From contig NZ_CP050063.1 in assembly GCF_011604685.1 (NCBI RefSeq), positions 6,055,001-6,119,000 of the forward strand: a stretch of DNA of 64,000 bases, written 5' to 3'. Shown piece after piece: positions 34,492 to 44,070 of the stretch. The stretch is from Spirosoma aureum. Its GTDB lineage: Bacteria; Bacteroidota; Bacteroidia; Cytophagales; Spirosomataceae. Every line of letters starts with the position of its first letter. Within the stretch, counting starts at the first letter, position 1. The translations under genes were made by a program, and so were the position numbers. The notes beneath the pieces were generated by a model, which saw only the letters and a list, made by a program, of their open reading frames with translations, searched no databases and had not been told where the DNA came from.

Positions 34492-37482
34492 ATGGAAAGA
34501 ACTCTAAAATTTTTCGTTTTTCTGCTGCTTCTGAGCCAGAGCTATGCTTTTGCCCAGAATACCAGAGTGACTGGTAAAGTCACCGGCCCCGACAATCAGG
34601 GGCTACCGGGCGTAAACGTGCAGGTTAGTGGTACCTCACTCGGTACAGCCACCGATGCCTCGGGCAACTTTTCGCTGAATGCAGCGGGAAATGCCTCCCT
34701 GGTCTTTTCAAATATTGGCTATGTGAGCCAAACGGTTCCGGTAAACGGCCGCACTGCAATCAACGTCCAGTTGGCCGAAGATTTAAAAACACTCAACGAA
34801 GTGGTTGTCGTTGGTTATGGTACACAGCGCAAAACCGATGTAACGGGCGCATTGACGGCTATTTCAACCAAAGAATTTGCCCAGCAACCCGTTACCCGTC
34901 TGGATCAGGTGTTGCAGGGGCGGGCTGCGGGTGTGCAGGTCAGTCAGACCAATGGGGCTCCGGGTGGCGATGCCCGAATCAGAATCAGGGGAGCCAATTC
35001 GGTATTGGGTAGTAACAATCCACTCTATGTCGTCGACGGGTTCGTTGGTGCTGATTTTAACTTCGTCAACCCCAATGACATTGAAACCATTCAGATATTG
35101 AAAGATGCCGCATCGACGTCCATTTATGGTAGTCGCGGGGCGAATGGCGTCGTGATCATTACGACCAAAAAAGGATCGAAAGGTCTCAAAGTCAACTATG
35201 AAGGTCAGTTCAGTACGTCGGAGGTCATCAAAAAATACGATGTATTACCGGCCGGTGAATTTGCCGAAATCGTTAATGCCCGGGCTACGGCTACTGGCTC
35301 CAACCTGCCATTCACAAGCGATCAGATCGCCCAGTTCAAACAAAATGGCGGCACCGACTGGCAGAGCCTTGTGTTTCGGAATGGGAGTGGCCAGCAACAC
35401 CAGATTACACTGTCGGGTGGTAGTGATAAAACAACCTTTCTGGTATCGGGAAACTATTTGAATCAAAATGGTATCGTCAATAACAGTGGGTTTAAGCGGT
35501 ATAACCTGCGGACCAACATAAATACGCAGATCAACGATAAGCTTTCGTTTCGCTTGAATCTGTGGGGTACGCGGTCGCAAAATCACAACACGCTCGACGG
35601 TGGCGCCATTGTTCAGGCACTGGCCTGGGCACCGACAACACCGGCCTACGGTGCCGATGGTCAGCCGACGTTTACGGACCCAATTGGCTCCGTTTATCGT
35701 AATCCGCTGGATTACCTCTATGATCAATCAGTCGATGCGAACCGTAGTGGTATCAACATCAATGGTGGGTTAAACTATAAACTTCCCATCAAAGGTCTGA
35801 CGATCGATTTGCAGTACGCCGTCAATTACCTGAATGCGCAAAACCTGAATTTAAACGGTAAGCGGCTCTCGAACAACGTACCGACGGCAAGCCGGTATTC
35901 GGCGGAGCAGGTGACACTCCAAAACACGAACAATTTGAATTACGACGTCAAAATCGGCAATCACTCGATTAACGCCGTTGCCGTTCTGGAGACACAGCAA
36001 TTCACCAATAGAGACTTTACTGCCAGTGCGTCAGGGCTGCGGTTTCCGCAATTAGGTTATGACAACATCGGCGGTAATACAGCTGCAACCGTGGCTTCGA
36101 GTTACCAGAAATGGACATTGCTGTCGTTGCTGGGGCGTGTAAACTACGGATACAAAGACAAATACCTGGTATCAGCGGCTGTCCGGCGCGATGGATCATC
36201 CAAGTTTGGTAAGGATAATAAGTACAGTGTTTTCCCGTCGGTAGCTTTGGGATGGCGGTTATCCGAAGAAGAGTTTATCAAAAAACTTAACGTATTCAAT
36301 AACCTGAAACTACGGGGAAGCTGGGGTATGACGGGTAGCCAGGCCATTAACCCCTACGCTACTATTTCAACGTATAGTACAGCAGTTTCAGCATTCAACA
36401 ACTCGGCGGCTACGGCCGGGGTACTGCTGGGTAACCCCGGTAACCCGGATCTCAAATGGGAAACAACCAAGCAGGTCGATGTTGGTCTGGAAATGGAATT
36501 CCTGAATGGTCGACTACGTATTGAAGCCGATTACTTCAAGAAGAACACAACTGATCTGCTCCTGAACGTAGCGATTCCAAGCTATGCCGGTGGTGGTACG
36601 CAAGCCCGGAACGTAGGTGAAGTTGAGAACCAGGGATTTGAATTTTCGATCGGTGGCACGCCACTGGCAGCTGGTAGCTTCCGTTGGGAGACAAATCTGA
36701 ATTTCTCTACCTTAAAAAATCAGGTGATCAGTTTAGGTGGTCTGCCACGACTAGGTCAGGGTACGGGCGTCGGCGCGGGTATGTCTACGACCAACGAGTT
36801 TATGCTTATACCGGGTGAGCCACTGGGTTCCTATTGGGGCCTGAATTATCTGGGAACCTGGAAGCCAAACGAAGCCGATGCTGCAGCCAAGCAGGGGCGC
36901 GTACCGGGTGATCCGCATTACCAGGATCTCAATGGCGACAACGCAATTACTACGGATGACTTTCAGATTATTGGCCGGGCTTTCCCGAAAGCAACGGGCG
37001 GATGGAACAACACGTTTACGTATAAAGGACTGACCCTGAACGTATTCTTCAACGGCGTATTTGGTGTCGATAAGCTTAACTACACCCGGGCGGCTGCCCT
37101 GTCGGGTTCTGGCGATGCACGGCAGTTCATTCTGTCGGAGATCCGGGATTACTACCGGCCAGGCAATGAAACGTCGAACGTACCAGCGTTTACCAAAACG
37201 TATCAGCCCTTCACGCAGTCGAGCCGGTTCCTGGAAGATGGTAGCTTCGTTCGCCTGAAAAACGTAAGTCTGTCGTACAATTTACCAACGGGTTTCCTTA
37301 AAAACAAAGCCAACATCCGGGTATTTGCCAGCGCCACGAACCTGTTTACGATCACAAAATACAAAGGTCCAGATCCAGAATCGGCTCGGGTAGGTTCGAA
37401 CACCGATACCGCCATCGGTATTGACTATGGCTCTTATCCAAACGCCAAACAATATACTCTCGGTATCAACCTGGGCTTCTAA
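34492..37482 (+). CDS. SusC-type TonB-dependent transporter (second pair)
   Basis: Outer membrane importer, 996 residues. The signal peptide ends at 'YAFAQ' (about 22), the carboxypeptidase-like domain starts 'VTGKVTGPDNQGLPGVNV', and a TonB-box-like segment 'EVVVVGYGTQRK' leads into the plug ('RIRGANSVLGSNNPLYVVDG', 'GSRGANGVVIITTKKG') and the barrel, which ends in 'LGINLGF'. Its first 110 residues are very similar to the SusC at 26722, which points to duplication within the island, but the barrels differ. The SusD gene follows after only 15 bases. It probably imports a galactose-containing saccharide or galactonate. Confidence 0.96.
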   Translation: MERTLKFFVFLLLLSQSYAFAQNTRVTGKVTGPDNQGLPGVNVQVSGTSLGTATDASGNFSLNAAGNASLVFSNIGYVSQTVPVNGRTAINVQLAEDLKTLNEVVVVGYGTQRKTDVTGALTAISTKEFAQQPVTRLDQVLQGRAAGVQVSQTNGAPGGDARIRIRGANSVLGSNNPLYVVDGFVGADFNFVNPNDIETIQILKDAASTSIYGSRGANGVVIITTKKGSKGLKVNYEGQFSTSEVIKKYDVLPAGEFAEIVNARATATGSNLPFTSDQIAQFKQNGGTDWQSLVFRNGSGQQHQITLSGGSDKTTFLVSGNYLNQNGIVNNSGFKRYNLRTNINTQINDKLSFRLNLWGTRSQNHNTLDGGAIVQALAWAPTTPAYGADGQPTFTDPIGSVYRNPLDYLYDQSVDANRSGININGGLNYKLPIKGLTIDLQYAVNYLNAQNLNLNGKRLSNNVPTASRYSAEQVTLQNTNNLNYDVKIGNHSINAVAVLETQQFTNRDFTASASGLRFPQLGYDNIGGNTAATVASSYQKWTLLSLLGRVNYGYKDKYLVSAAVRRDGSSKFGKDNKYSVFPSVALGWRLSEEEFIKKLNVFNNLKLRGSWGMTGSQAINPYATISTYSTAVSAFNNSAATAGVLLGNPGNPDLKWETTKQVDVGLEMEFLNGRLRIEADYFKKNTTDLLLNVAIPSYAGGGTQARNVGEVENQGFEFSIGGTPLAAGSFRWETNLNFSTLKNQVISLGGLPRLGQGTGVGAGMSTTNEFMLIPGEPLGSYWGLNYLGTWKPNEADAAAKQGRVPGDPHYQDLNGDNAITTDDFQIIGRAFPKATGGWNNTFTYKGLTLNVFFNGVFGVDKLNYTRAAALSGSGDARQFILSEIRDYYRPGNETSNVPAFTKTYQPFTQSSRFLEDGSFVRLKNVSLSYNLPTGFLKNKANIRVFASATNLFTITKYKGPDPESARVGSNTDTAIGIDYGSYPNAKQYTLGINLGF

Positions 37483-37497
37483 ACTCTTTGATGAATC

Positions 37498-38970
37498 ATG
37501 AAAAAATTATTAATAATTGGAATGGCGGCCATGCTCACGGCAGGCTGTAAAGGTTACCTCGAAGAAGATACTACGGGGCTATTATACGGTGGAAACGTTC
37601 TTTCGACCCAGGACGGACTGGAATCGGCCCTGACCGGAGCCTACCGGGGCCTGGGTAACCAATGGACCTACGGGTTCCTGCACCCATCGGCCAATGCCGC
37701 TACCATTGGCAGCGACGACGTAACGACGCACCCAGCCAGTAATAAAGCCGACTGGCGCGAATTCGATCAGTTTAACGTATCAACCACGAATCAGCGGTCG
37801 GGTGCGGTCTATAATGGTTGTTATAAAGCGATTCAGGGTGCAAACAACGTAATCAATAACTACGCAAAAACAGTCGGAACCAAAGCAACGATCGACATTA
37901 TTGCAGGTGAAGCTTTTTTCATTCGTGGGTTTTCCTACTACTGGTTAACCCGCTTTTATGGCAACATTCCGCTGGTGCTGGCGGGTGAATATTCGGCGGA
38001 TCTGCTCACCATCAAAAAATCGACACCAGCCGAGGTATACGCTCTGATCGTTGAGGACCTTAAAAAAGCCGAAACGATGCTACCCGACACCCGTCGCGAT
38101 CCAGGTCGGCCCAATGCTGGAGCTGCCAAGGCTTTCCTGGCGGATGTGTATCTGACCATGGCGGGCTGGCCACTGAAACAAGCTGATAAATACGATCTGG
38201 CTGCGGCTAAAGCCAAAGAGGTAATCGACAATCGGACTAAATACGGATTTCAGTTGATGCCGACGTTCGCGGCTGTTTTCGACAATGATCCGGCGGTGGC
38301 CATTATTCCGGAATCGGTGTTTCAGATCAATGGATTTACGGGTGGCAGCGGTACGGCCAACGCAACCTATGGCAACACCACAATGCCGGGCGAAGAAGGT
38401 GGCTGGGACGATATGTTTGCCGAGCTTAATTTCTTCAAAAACTTCCCAGCAGGTCCACGCAAAGATGCTACGTTCCGGACTCAGTTCGGTTTGGGTGCTA
38501 CCACAATTCCCTGGGAGCAAAGCCTGACGAAACATCCGTACTACAAAAAATGGTACATCAAAGGCAATGTCGTTACGTCAAGTATCTCGCTGCCATCTGT
38601 CATGATGCGCTACCCTCATGTGTTAACCATCTATGCAGAAGCCAAAGCGCGTGGTACGGGTGGACCTGACCAGGCTGCCTATGATGCACTGAATCAGGTT
38701 CGTCTACGGGGTTTACCAGCAGGAGCTAAAGCACTTTCACCCGGCGATGGGCTTACTGCCGCTCAATTTGCCGATGCGGTAGTGCAGGAACGAGCCTGGG
38801 AATTTGCCTGCGAGCGTACCCGTTGGTTTGACCTGATCCGGCTTGAAAAAGTGGAGGAAGCCAATGCCGCCAAAAGCCCCGACGATCTGCAACCGATCAA
38901 GCCAATCACCAAGGCAAATTACTGGTTTACGCTGCCTTATACGGATACATCGATCAACCCGAATTTGTAA
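37498..38970 (+). CDS. SusD/RagB-type lipoprotein (second pair)
   Basis: The surface-exposed partner of the SusC at 34492, 490 residues. The lipobox is 'MLTAGC' (Cys17). 'SALTGAYRGLGNQWTYG', 'GEAFFIRGFSYYWLTRFYGN' and 'YALIVEDLKKAETMLP' are the usual RagB/SusD N-terminal features, and 'VVQERAWEFACERTRWFDLI' is the C-terminal signature. It is translated right after SusC in one operon. A compact hairpin follows the stop. Confidence 0.95.
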   Translation: MKKLLIIGMAAMLTAGCKGYLEEDTTGLLYGGNVLSTQDGLESALTGAYRGLGNQWTYGFLHPSANAATIGSDDVTTHPASNKADWREFDQFNVSTTNQRSGAVYNGCYKAIQGANNVINNYAKTVGTKATIDIIAGEAFFIRGFSYYWLTRFYGNIPLVLAGEYSADLLTIKKSTPAEVYALIVEDLKKAETMLPDTRRDPGRPNAGAAKAFLADVYLTMAGWPLKQADKYDLAAAKAKEVIDNRTKYGFQLMPTFAAVFDNDPAVAIIPESVFQINGFTGGSGTANATYGNTTMPGEEGGWDDMFAELNFFKNFPAGPRKDATFRTQFGLGATTIPWEQSLTKHPYYKKWYIKGNVVTSSISLPSVMMRYPHVLTIYAEAKARGTGGPDQAAYDALNQVRLRGLPAGAKALSPGDGLTAAQFADAVVQERAWEFACERTRWFDLIRLEKVEEANAAKSPDDLQPIKPITKANYWFTLPYTDTSINPNL

Positions 38971-38984
38971 TAGTCTGTAATCTA

Positions 38985-39014
38985 GACCTATAAGGCTTCA
39001 AAACCTTATAGGTC
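38985..39014 (+). terminator. Hairpin after the second SusD gene
   Basis: Perfect 11-base arms GACCTATAAGG (38985-38995) and CCTTATAGGTC (39004-39014) with an 8-base loop; no clear U-run follows. It may terminate transcription or stabilise the susCD transcript end. Confidence 0.6.
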
Positions 39015-39040
39015 TTCAGGTCTTCAAAACGCGAACGACG

Positions 39041-40015
39041 TTGAAAAAGGTAGCTATCGCTTCACTTGTATTTTTCAGTTTGTGTGGTAGCACCCTACCA
39101 CAGGCAGAATGGCCACAGGCTGAGCTGTCGAATGGCGTCATTCAAACGACTCTGTACCTACCCGATAAACAACAGGGCTATTATCAGGGTACTCGATTCG
39201 ATTGGTCAGGGGCCTTCAAAACGCTCACTTACAAAGGCCATAGTTTCGTTGATCAGTGGTTTGAAACCTATGACCCCAAACTGCATGATGCTATAAACGG
39301 GCCCGTTGAGGAATTTACTCCCCTGAACTACGCTGAAGCCAAACCCGGTGAAACGTTTGTAAAAATAGGCGTGGGATTACTCCGAAAAGCCGATGAAAAA
39401 CCCTATGCTTTTGCCAGGTATTATGACGTAGCCGATTATGGGAACTGGAAGGTCAACCGACAGAAAGATCGGGTTGAGTTTACACACGAACTGACGGATC
39501 AAGCAGGCTACGGTTATGTCTACCGGAAAACGGTCAGGCTCGTTCAGGGAAAGCCGGAACTGGTGCTGGAGCATAGTCTCAAAAACACGGGTAAAAACCC
39601 GATAAAGACGAGCGTGTATGACCACAACTTTTTTGTAATGGATAAACAACCGACGGGTCCTGAAATCCAGGTTCAGTTTCCATTTGATGTAAAAGCAGAG
39701 GGAAAGGGCTTTGGGAGCGTTATTCTGGCCCAGGGTAAACAACTGAATTACGCCCGCGATCTGGAGAAAAAAGAACAAGTCTACAGTGCTGGTTTACAAG
39801 GCTTTACTTCTACTTCCAGTGCGTATGACATTCGGATCGAGAACCTAAAAACAGGAGCAGGTGTGCACATTACCAGCGATCAGCCCATGGAAAAATTAGT
39901 TTATTGGGCCTGCGCCACCACTTCCTGCCCAGAGCCATACATCCGGCTCGAAGCGGCTCCCGGTCAGGAAATAAAGTGGAAAATTGCGTACGAATTCTAC
40001 GAAAAAACGAAATAG
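39041..40015 (+). CDS. Secreted mutarotase-like protein of unknown function
   Basis: A 324-residue exported protein. The best start is a TTG at 39041, which gives MKKVAIASLVFFSLCGSTLP, a good signal peptide; there is no nearby ATG in frame. The mature part is beta-rich and resembles the galactose mutarotase-like superfamily: 'ELSNGVIQTTLYLPD', 'GYYQGTRFDWSGAF', 'LVLEHSLKNTGKNPIKTSVY' and 'DHNFFVMD', in which the His may correspond to a conserved mutarotase His. It could interconvert sugar anomers before the PQQ dehydrogenase encoded next (inference). It lies between two hairpins, so it may have its own transcript. Confidence 0.7.
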   Translation: MKKVAIASLVFFSLCGSTLPQAEWPQAELSNGVIQTTLYLPDKQQGYYQGTRFDWSGAFKTLTYKGHSFVDQWFETYDPKLHDAINGPVEEFTPLNYAEAKPGETFVKIGVGLLRKADEKPYAFARYYDVADYGNWKVNRQKDRVEFTHELTDQAGYGYVYRKTVRLVQGKPELVLEHSLKNTGKNPIKTSVYDHNFFVMDKQPTGPEIQVQFPFDVKAEGKGFGSVILAQGKQLNYARDLEKKEQVYSAGLQGFTSTSSAYDIRIENLKTGAGVHITSDQPMEKLVYWACATTSCPEPYIRLEAAPGQEIKWKIAYEFYEKTK

Positions 40016-40016
40016 G

Positions 40017-40069
40017 TTTTTAGTCTACAGCAGACTGCCCACTGTAAACTGCCTGCTGTAGACTAAAAA
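40017..40069. terminator. Hairpin with A- and U-runs before the PQQ dehydrogenase gene
   Basis: 17-base perfect arms at 40017-40033 and 40053-40069 (core AGTCTACAGCAG/CTGCTGTAGACT) flanked by T and A runs, with a 19-base loop. It can act in both directions. Its ACTG/CAGT wording resembles the hairpin at 18760-18840. Confidence 0.65.
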
Positions 40070-40099
40070 TAACTACTCTTTAACTGACTCAACCAACCA

Positions 40100-42328
40100 A
40101 TGAATTTAGTGCTTAAATCCTTCTTCGGAATGCTGATTCTGGGAGGTACGTTACCCTTGTGCTGGGAAAAACAGGCAGAGAGCCTACAGCCTTCAAGTAA
40201 CGACTGGCCAACCTACGGCGGAAATAGTGCAGGCAACCGATATTCTCCGTTAACCCAGATCAATAAAGAAAATGTAAAAAATCTGCGACTGGCCTGGTCG
40301 TACGAAACCGGCGATAATACCAATGCCAGTCAGCGCGGCATGGACATCCAGTGTCAGCCGATTGTGGTGGATGGTGTACTGTATGGTACGTCTCCACGGC
40401 TAAAACTGTTTGCGGTTGATGCCGCAACGGGTAAGCAGCTCTGGCAGTTTAATCCCTTTGCCGACCCCGATAAGAAGCCCCGGTTCCATCCGGTTCGGGG
40501 TGTTGTGTACTGGGCTGACGGATCGGATAAACGGATTTTATATTCCGTTGGAGCCTTTCTGTATGCCGTTAATGCAACAACGGGCAAGTTGATTGACAGT
40601 TTCGGCCAGAACGGCGCTGTCGATCTGCACGAAGGGCTTGGCGACAAGGAAACGCTGGGCTATGATGTGGCAAATTTTTCCATCCGATCCACAACACCGG
40701 GTGTCATCTACAAAGACTTACTCATAACCGGATCGGCTGTTTCGGAAGGGGGCGACGCTCCTCCGGGCTACATTCGTGCGTTCAACGTACGTACCGGCAA
40801 ACTGGCCTGGGTGTTCCGCACAATTCCCTTACCCGGCGAATATGGCTATGAAACATGGGGCAAAGATTCATACAAAAGGCTAGGCGGTGCTAACTGCTGG
40901 GCCGGTATGGTCATCGATGAAAAACGAGGAGTCGTGTACGCAGGAACCGGTTCGCCTTCGGTCGATTTTTACGGCGGAGCCCGGCCTGGTCAAAACCTGT
41001 TTGCCAACTGCGTGATTGCCATCAATGCCCAGACAGGAAAACGCATCTGGCATTATCAGACCGTACATCATGATTTGTGGGACCGTGACCTCCCCTGCCA
41101 ACCTAACCTCATAACGGTTAAGCACAACGGCAAAATGATCGACGCCGTAGCGCAGGCCACTAAAGATGGATACGTTTTTGTGTTCGATCGTGATACCGGG
41201 AAACCCCTTTTCCCGGTCAATGAAGTACCCGTTCCAACCTCACCCGCACTACCGGGAGAACAGCCGTGGCCTACGCAACCCATTCCGACAAAACCCGCTC
41301 CGTTTGTGCGGCAGGAATTAACCGAGGATGAGATTACGGTCCGCACTCCCGAAGCACATGCCTTTGTACTGGATCGTTTTAAAAACAGCCGACATGGGAG
41401 CAAATATATGCCACCTAGCGAAGAAGGATCGTTGTTTTTTGGCTTTGGCGGAGGAGCCGAATGGGGCGGCAATGCAGCCGATCCTGATGGAATCCTGTAT
41501 CAGAATGCCAACACAATGCTCTGGTGGCTGAAAATGCGTGACCTCCGTGCACAGGCAAACGGAGCAGCTCTTACGCGGGGAGGCACATTGTTTGCGGCCA
41601 ACTGTGCGGTTTGTCATGCAACAAGCGGCAAAACCACCGATGCGAGTAAAACGGCTCAGGCTTATCCTGATCTCACCGATGTGGGTAAGCGATTGTCAAA
41701 AGAGCAGATCAACAGTATTTTATCGACTGGGCGCGGGCGCATGCCCTCATTCGGCCACCTGGCCAAAGATGATCGCGATGCGCTGGTCAATTATTTGCTA
41801 AAACTGGATGCGAAACCGGCTTCAGCAAGTATGGCAACCAATGATCAGCATAGTTCGGTTGTAACGACGCCCGTTCCCGAAGGGGCTGATTTCCCTTACA
41901 TTCCGCCTTATTTGAATAACGGCAACACACAGTTCCGGGATCAGGATAATTACCCAGCCATCAAACCGCCCTGGGGAACGCTCAACGCTATCGATCTAAA
42001 TACGGGTGACTACCTCTGGCAGGTTCCGCTGGGCGAATTCCCTGAATTAAGCAAGAAAGGTGTTCCGCCCACGGGTACGGAAAATCACGGTGGCCCCATT
42101 GTAACGGCGGGGGGCCTGGTGTTCATAGCTGCGACATACGACGAAAAGTTGCGCGCCTTCGACAAAAAGACGGGCAAGATTGTGTGGGAATATAAGTTGC
42201 CAGCCGGCGGTTTTGCTACGCCGATAACGTATATGGTCAATGGAAAGCAATATATCGCCATTGCCGCAGGTGGCACCCGATATGGCTTAAAACCTGGAGG
42301 ATCGTATGTCGCATTTGCATTGCCGTAA
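40100..42328 (+). CDS. PQQ-dependent sugar dehydrogenase with inserted cytochrome c domain
   Basis: Oxidises an aldose (or other polyol) with pyrroloquinoline quinone, passing electrons to its own haem; exported. The 742-residue protein starts with a hydrophobic leader (1-25). 'DWPTYGGNSAGNRYSPLTQI' opens the eight-blade propeller of the glucose/quinate dehydrogenase group. A cytochrome c domain is inserted at about 490-570, with CAVCH (C502, C505, H506) and axial Met548 in 'GRGRMPSF'. The last blades follow ('PPWGTLNAIDLNTGDYLWQV', 'ENHGGPIVTAGGLVFIAA'). In context it should oxidise galactose or a related aldose to the lactone/acid used by the dehydratases. No PQQ synthesis genes are in the window. 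Confidence 0.92.
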   Translation: MNLVLKSFFGMLILGGTLPLCWEKQAESLQPSSNDWPTYGGNSAGNRYSPLTQINKENVKNLRLAWSYETGDNTNASQRGMDIQCQPIVVDGVLYGTSPRLKLFAVDAATGKQLWQFNPFADPDKKPRFHPVRGVVYWADGSDKRILYSVGAFLYAVNATTGKLIDSFGQNGAVDLHEGLGDKETLGYDVANFSIRSTTPGVIYKDLLITGSAVSEGGDAPPGYIRAFNVRTGKLAWVFRTIPLPGEYGYETWGKDSYKRLGGANCWAGMVIDEKRGVVYAGTGSPSVDFYGGARPGQNLFANCVIAINAQTGKRIWHYQTVHHDLWDRDLPCQPNLITVKHNGKMIDAVAQATKDGYVFVFDRDTGKPLFPVNEVPVPTSPALPGEQPWPTQPIPTKPAPFVRQELTEDEITVRTPEAHAFVLDRFKNSRHGSKYMPPSEEGSLFFGFGGGAEWGGNAADPDGILYQNANTMLWWLKMRDLRAQANGAALTRGGTLFAANCAVCHATSGKTTDASKTAQAYPDLTDVGKRLSKEQINSILSTGRGRMPSFGHLAKDDRDALVNYLLKLDAKPASASMATNDQHSSVVTTPVPEGADFPYIPPYLNNGNTQFRDQDNYPAIKPPWGTLNAIDLNTGDYLWQVPLGEFPELSKKGVPPTGTENHGGPIVTAGGLVFIAATYDEKLRAFDKKTGKIVWEYKLPAGGFATPITYMVNGKQYIAIAAGGTRYGLKPGGSYVAFALP

Positions 42329-42351
42329 GATAATACTAAAACCTAGAATTT

Positions 42352-43359
42352 ATGAGAAACTATCTATTAGGTTGTGACTGGGGAACGTCTTCTTTCCGGC
42401 TACGGCTAATAAATGTACCTGAACTTCAAGTTATTGGCGAGATTACTTCGCAGGAAGGTGTTGCCAGTACATTTACTGCCTGGAAGACCCATATCGAAAC
42501 GAACCGCGTATCCCGGGAGCATTTTTTTCGACAGCAACTCAAACGACAGATTGATATTCTGGCCAAAAAAGTGGCCTTGAATCTGAACACGATTTCGGTT
42601 GTGATTTCAGGAATGGCGTCTTCATCCATTGGCATGGATGAGGTGCCCTATGCCACATTGCCCTTCCCCGTAGATGGCAGTCTGGCCAGTATCAGGCGCA
42701 TCGATGCACAACCCGATTTTCCGCACGATATTATGCTGATTTCCGGTGTTCGGACAACCCATGATGTGATGCGGGGCGAAGAAACGCAGCTAATTGGCCT
42801 TCTGGCTTTACTGGACACGTTACACCAAACCGTCAACGATGCTATTCTTATCTTTCCCGGTACACACTCCAAACATATCTACATCCAGAATCAGCAGGTT
42901 ATTGATTTTCAAACTTTTATGACAGGAGAAGTATTCAATCTCATGTCGCAGTATAGCATTTTAAAAGACTCAGTAGAAGCCATAGAACTAATTACGTTTT
43001 CTGAAATTGAATTGGAGGGATTCAAAGCAGGCATTAAAGCGTCAAATTCTTCATCGACCCTAAATAGCTTATTTCGGGTACGAACGAATCAGCTATTTGA
43101 GCAATTAACAAAACAACAAAATACCCTTTATTTAAGTGGATTGCTGATCGGGGCTGAACTAAAAGCGCTGATTGATCAGAAAAACTGGCAATTGATCCTA
43201 TGCAGTGGCACAAATCTATATGAGTTGTATAAACTCGCTATTGAAGAGCTCCATCTGTCTGAACGGACCATTACGATTTCTGCCGATCTGATCGACAAGG
43301 CTACCATTGCCGGACAAGTAAAAATAGTTCAGAACCAGCTATTACCCTTAAACAAATGA
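42352..43359 (+). CDS. dgoK: 2-dehydro-3-deoxygalactonokinase
   Basis: Phosphorylates 2-keto-3-deoxy-D-galactonate at O6 using ATP; cytosolic. 335 residues, close to the family length of about 300 with some C-terminal extra. Hallmarks are the phosphate-binding 'LLGCDWGTSSFRLRL', 'SGMASSSIGMDEVPYATLPF', 'DIMLISGVRTTHDVMRGEET', 'FPGTHSKHIYI' and 'TFMTGEVFNLM'. Its stop overlaps the start of the aldolase gene by 4 bases (ATGA), so the two are translationally coupled. The quinoprotein gene ends 23 bases upstream, which suggests one operon from 40100 to 45375. Confidence 0.95.
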   Translation: MRNYLLGCDWGTSSFRLRLINVPELQVIGEITSQEGVASTFTAWKTHIETNRVSREHFFRQQLKRQIDILAKKVALNLNTISVVISGMASSSIGMDEVPYATLPFPVDGSLASIRRIDAQPDFPHDIMLISGVRTTHDVMRGEETQLIGLLALLDTLHQTVNDAILIFPGTHSKHIYIQNQQVIDFQTFMTGEVFNLMSQYSILKDSVEAIELITFSEIELEGFKAGIKASNSSSTLNSLFRVRTNQLFEQLTKQQNTLYLSGLLIGAELKALIDQKNWQLILCSGTNLYELYKLAIEELHLSERTITISADLIDKATIAGQVKIVQNQLLPLNK

Positions 43360-44018
43360 ACAGTTCAAGTCAACGTATGTTCTCCTGGGATTTATTCGCA
43401 AAAGCGCCATTAATTGGCATCATTCGAGGCTTATCCTTTGAGGAAATCAGCCAGATACTACCCATTTACCGGGAGGCAGGGCTTACTACTATAGAGATCA
43501 CTATGAATACGCCCGGTGCAGAGGATATGATCCGGTACGCTTTGGAAACATACAGCGATGGCCTCAATATTGGAGCCGGAACCGTATGCACGAAAGACGA
43601 CCTGGACAAAGCGCTGGACGCAGGGGCGCAATTTATTGTAACTCCCATCATCAACAAGAAAGTCATTAAAGCGTGTGTAAAGCATGGGGTTCCCATTTTT
43701 CCCGGTGCATTCACACCATCCGAAATTTATACGGCCTGGTCATTAGGAGCCTCCATGGTTAAAGTCTATCCGGCAACATCATTGGGTCCGGATTATATTA
43801 AAGATGTGAAAGCACCGCTCAATCAACTAAAATTAGTGCCAACCGGCGGCATTAATCTGGAGAATATGGCAGCCTATTTTCAGGCAGGAGCCGATGGCCT
43901 GGGAGTCGGAGGTCATCTTTTCGATAAAACCTTTATCAGGCAAAAAAACTGGGCCGGTTTAAAAAACCATTTCCAGCAATTTGCCGAACAAGTAAATGCC
44001 TCTTCCAGCAGAAAATGA
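43356..44018 (+). CDS. dgoA: 2-dehydro-3-deoxy-6-phosphogalactonate aldolase
   Basis: Cleaves 2-keto-3-deoxy-6-phosphogalactonate to pyruvate and glyceraldehyde 3-phosphate; cytosolic. At 220 residues it is a normal KDPG/KDPGal aldolase TIM barrel. E47 ('TTIEITMNTP') and the Schiff-base lysine K136 ('SMVKVYPATS') are 89 apart, as are E37 and K126 of the E. coli enzyme (from memory). 'LIGIIRG', 'GAGTVCTKDDLD', 'FIVTPIINKKV' and 'PTGGINLENM' are typical. KDPG aldolases are close relatives, so the assignment to galactose stereochemistry rests on the adjacent dgoK and on dgoD. Confidence 0.93.
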   Translation: MNSSSQRMFSWDLFAKAPLIGIIRGLSFEEISQILPIYREAGLTTIEITMNTPGAEDMIRYALETYSDGLNIGAGTVCTKDDLDKALDAGAQFIVTPIINKKVIKACVKHGVPIFPGAFTPSEIYTAWSLGASMVKVYPATSLGPDYIKDVKAPLNQLKLVPTGGINLENMAAYFQAGADGLGVGGHLFDKTFIRQKNWAGLKNHFQQFAEQVNASSSRK

Positions 44019-44070
44019 GCCTGTTTCACCGTTGACCTTACCAAAATCAGCCAGAGTAAACTTCACTTTT

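Noticed and set aside
43996..44070. Upstream ATG start for the DgoT-type carrier
   Set aside because: It would overlap dgoA by 23 bases and add 25 residues not found in the family. The ATG at 44071 fits the first helix.
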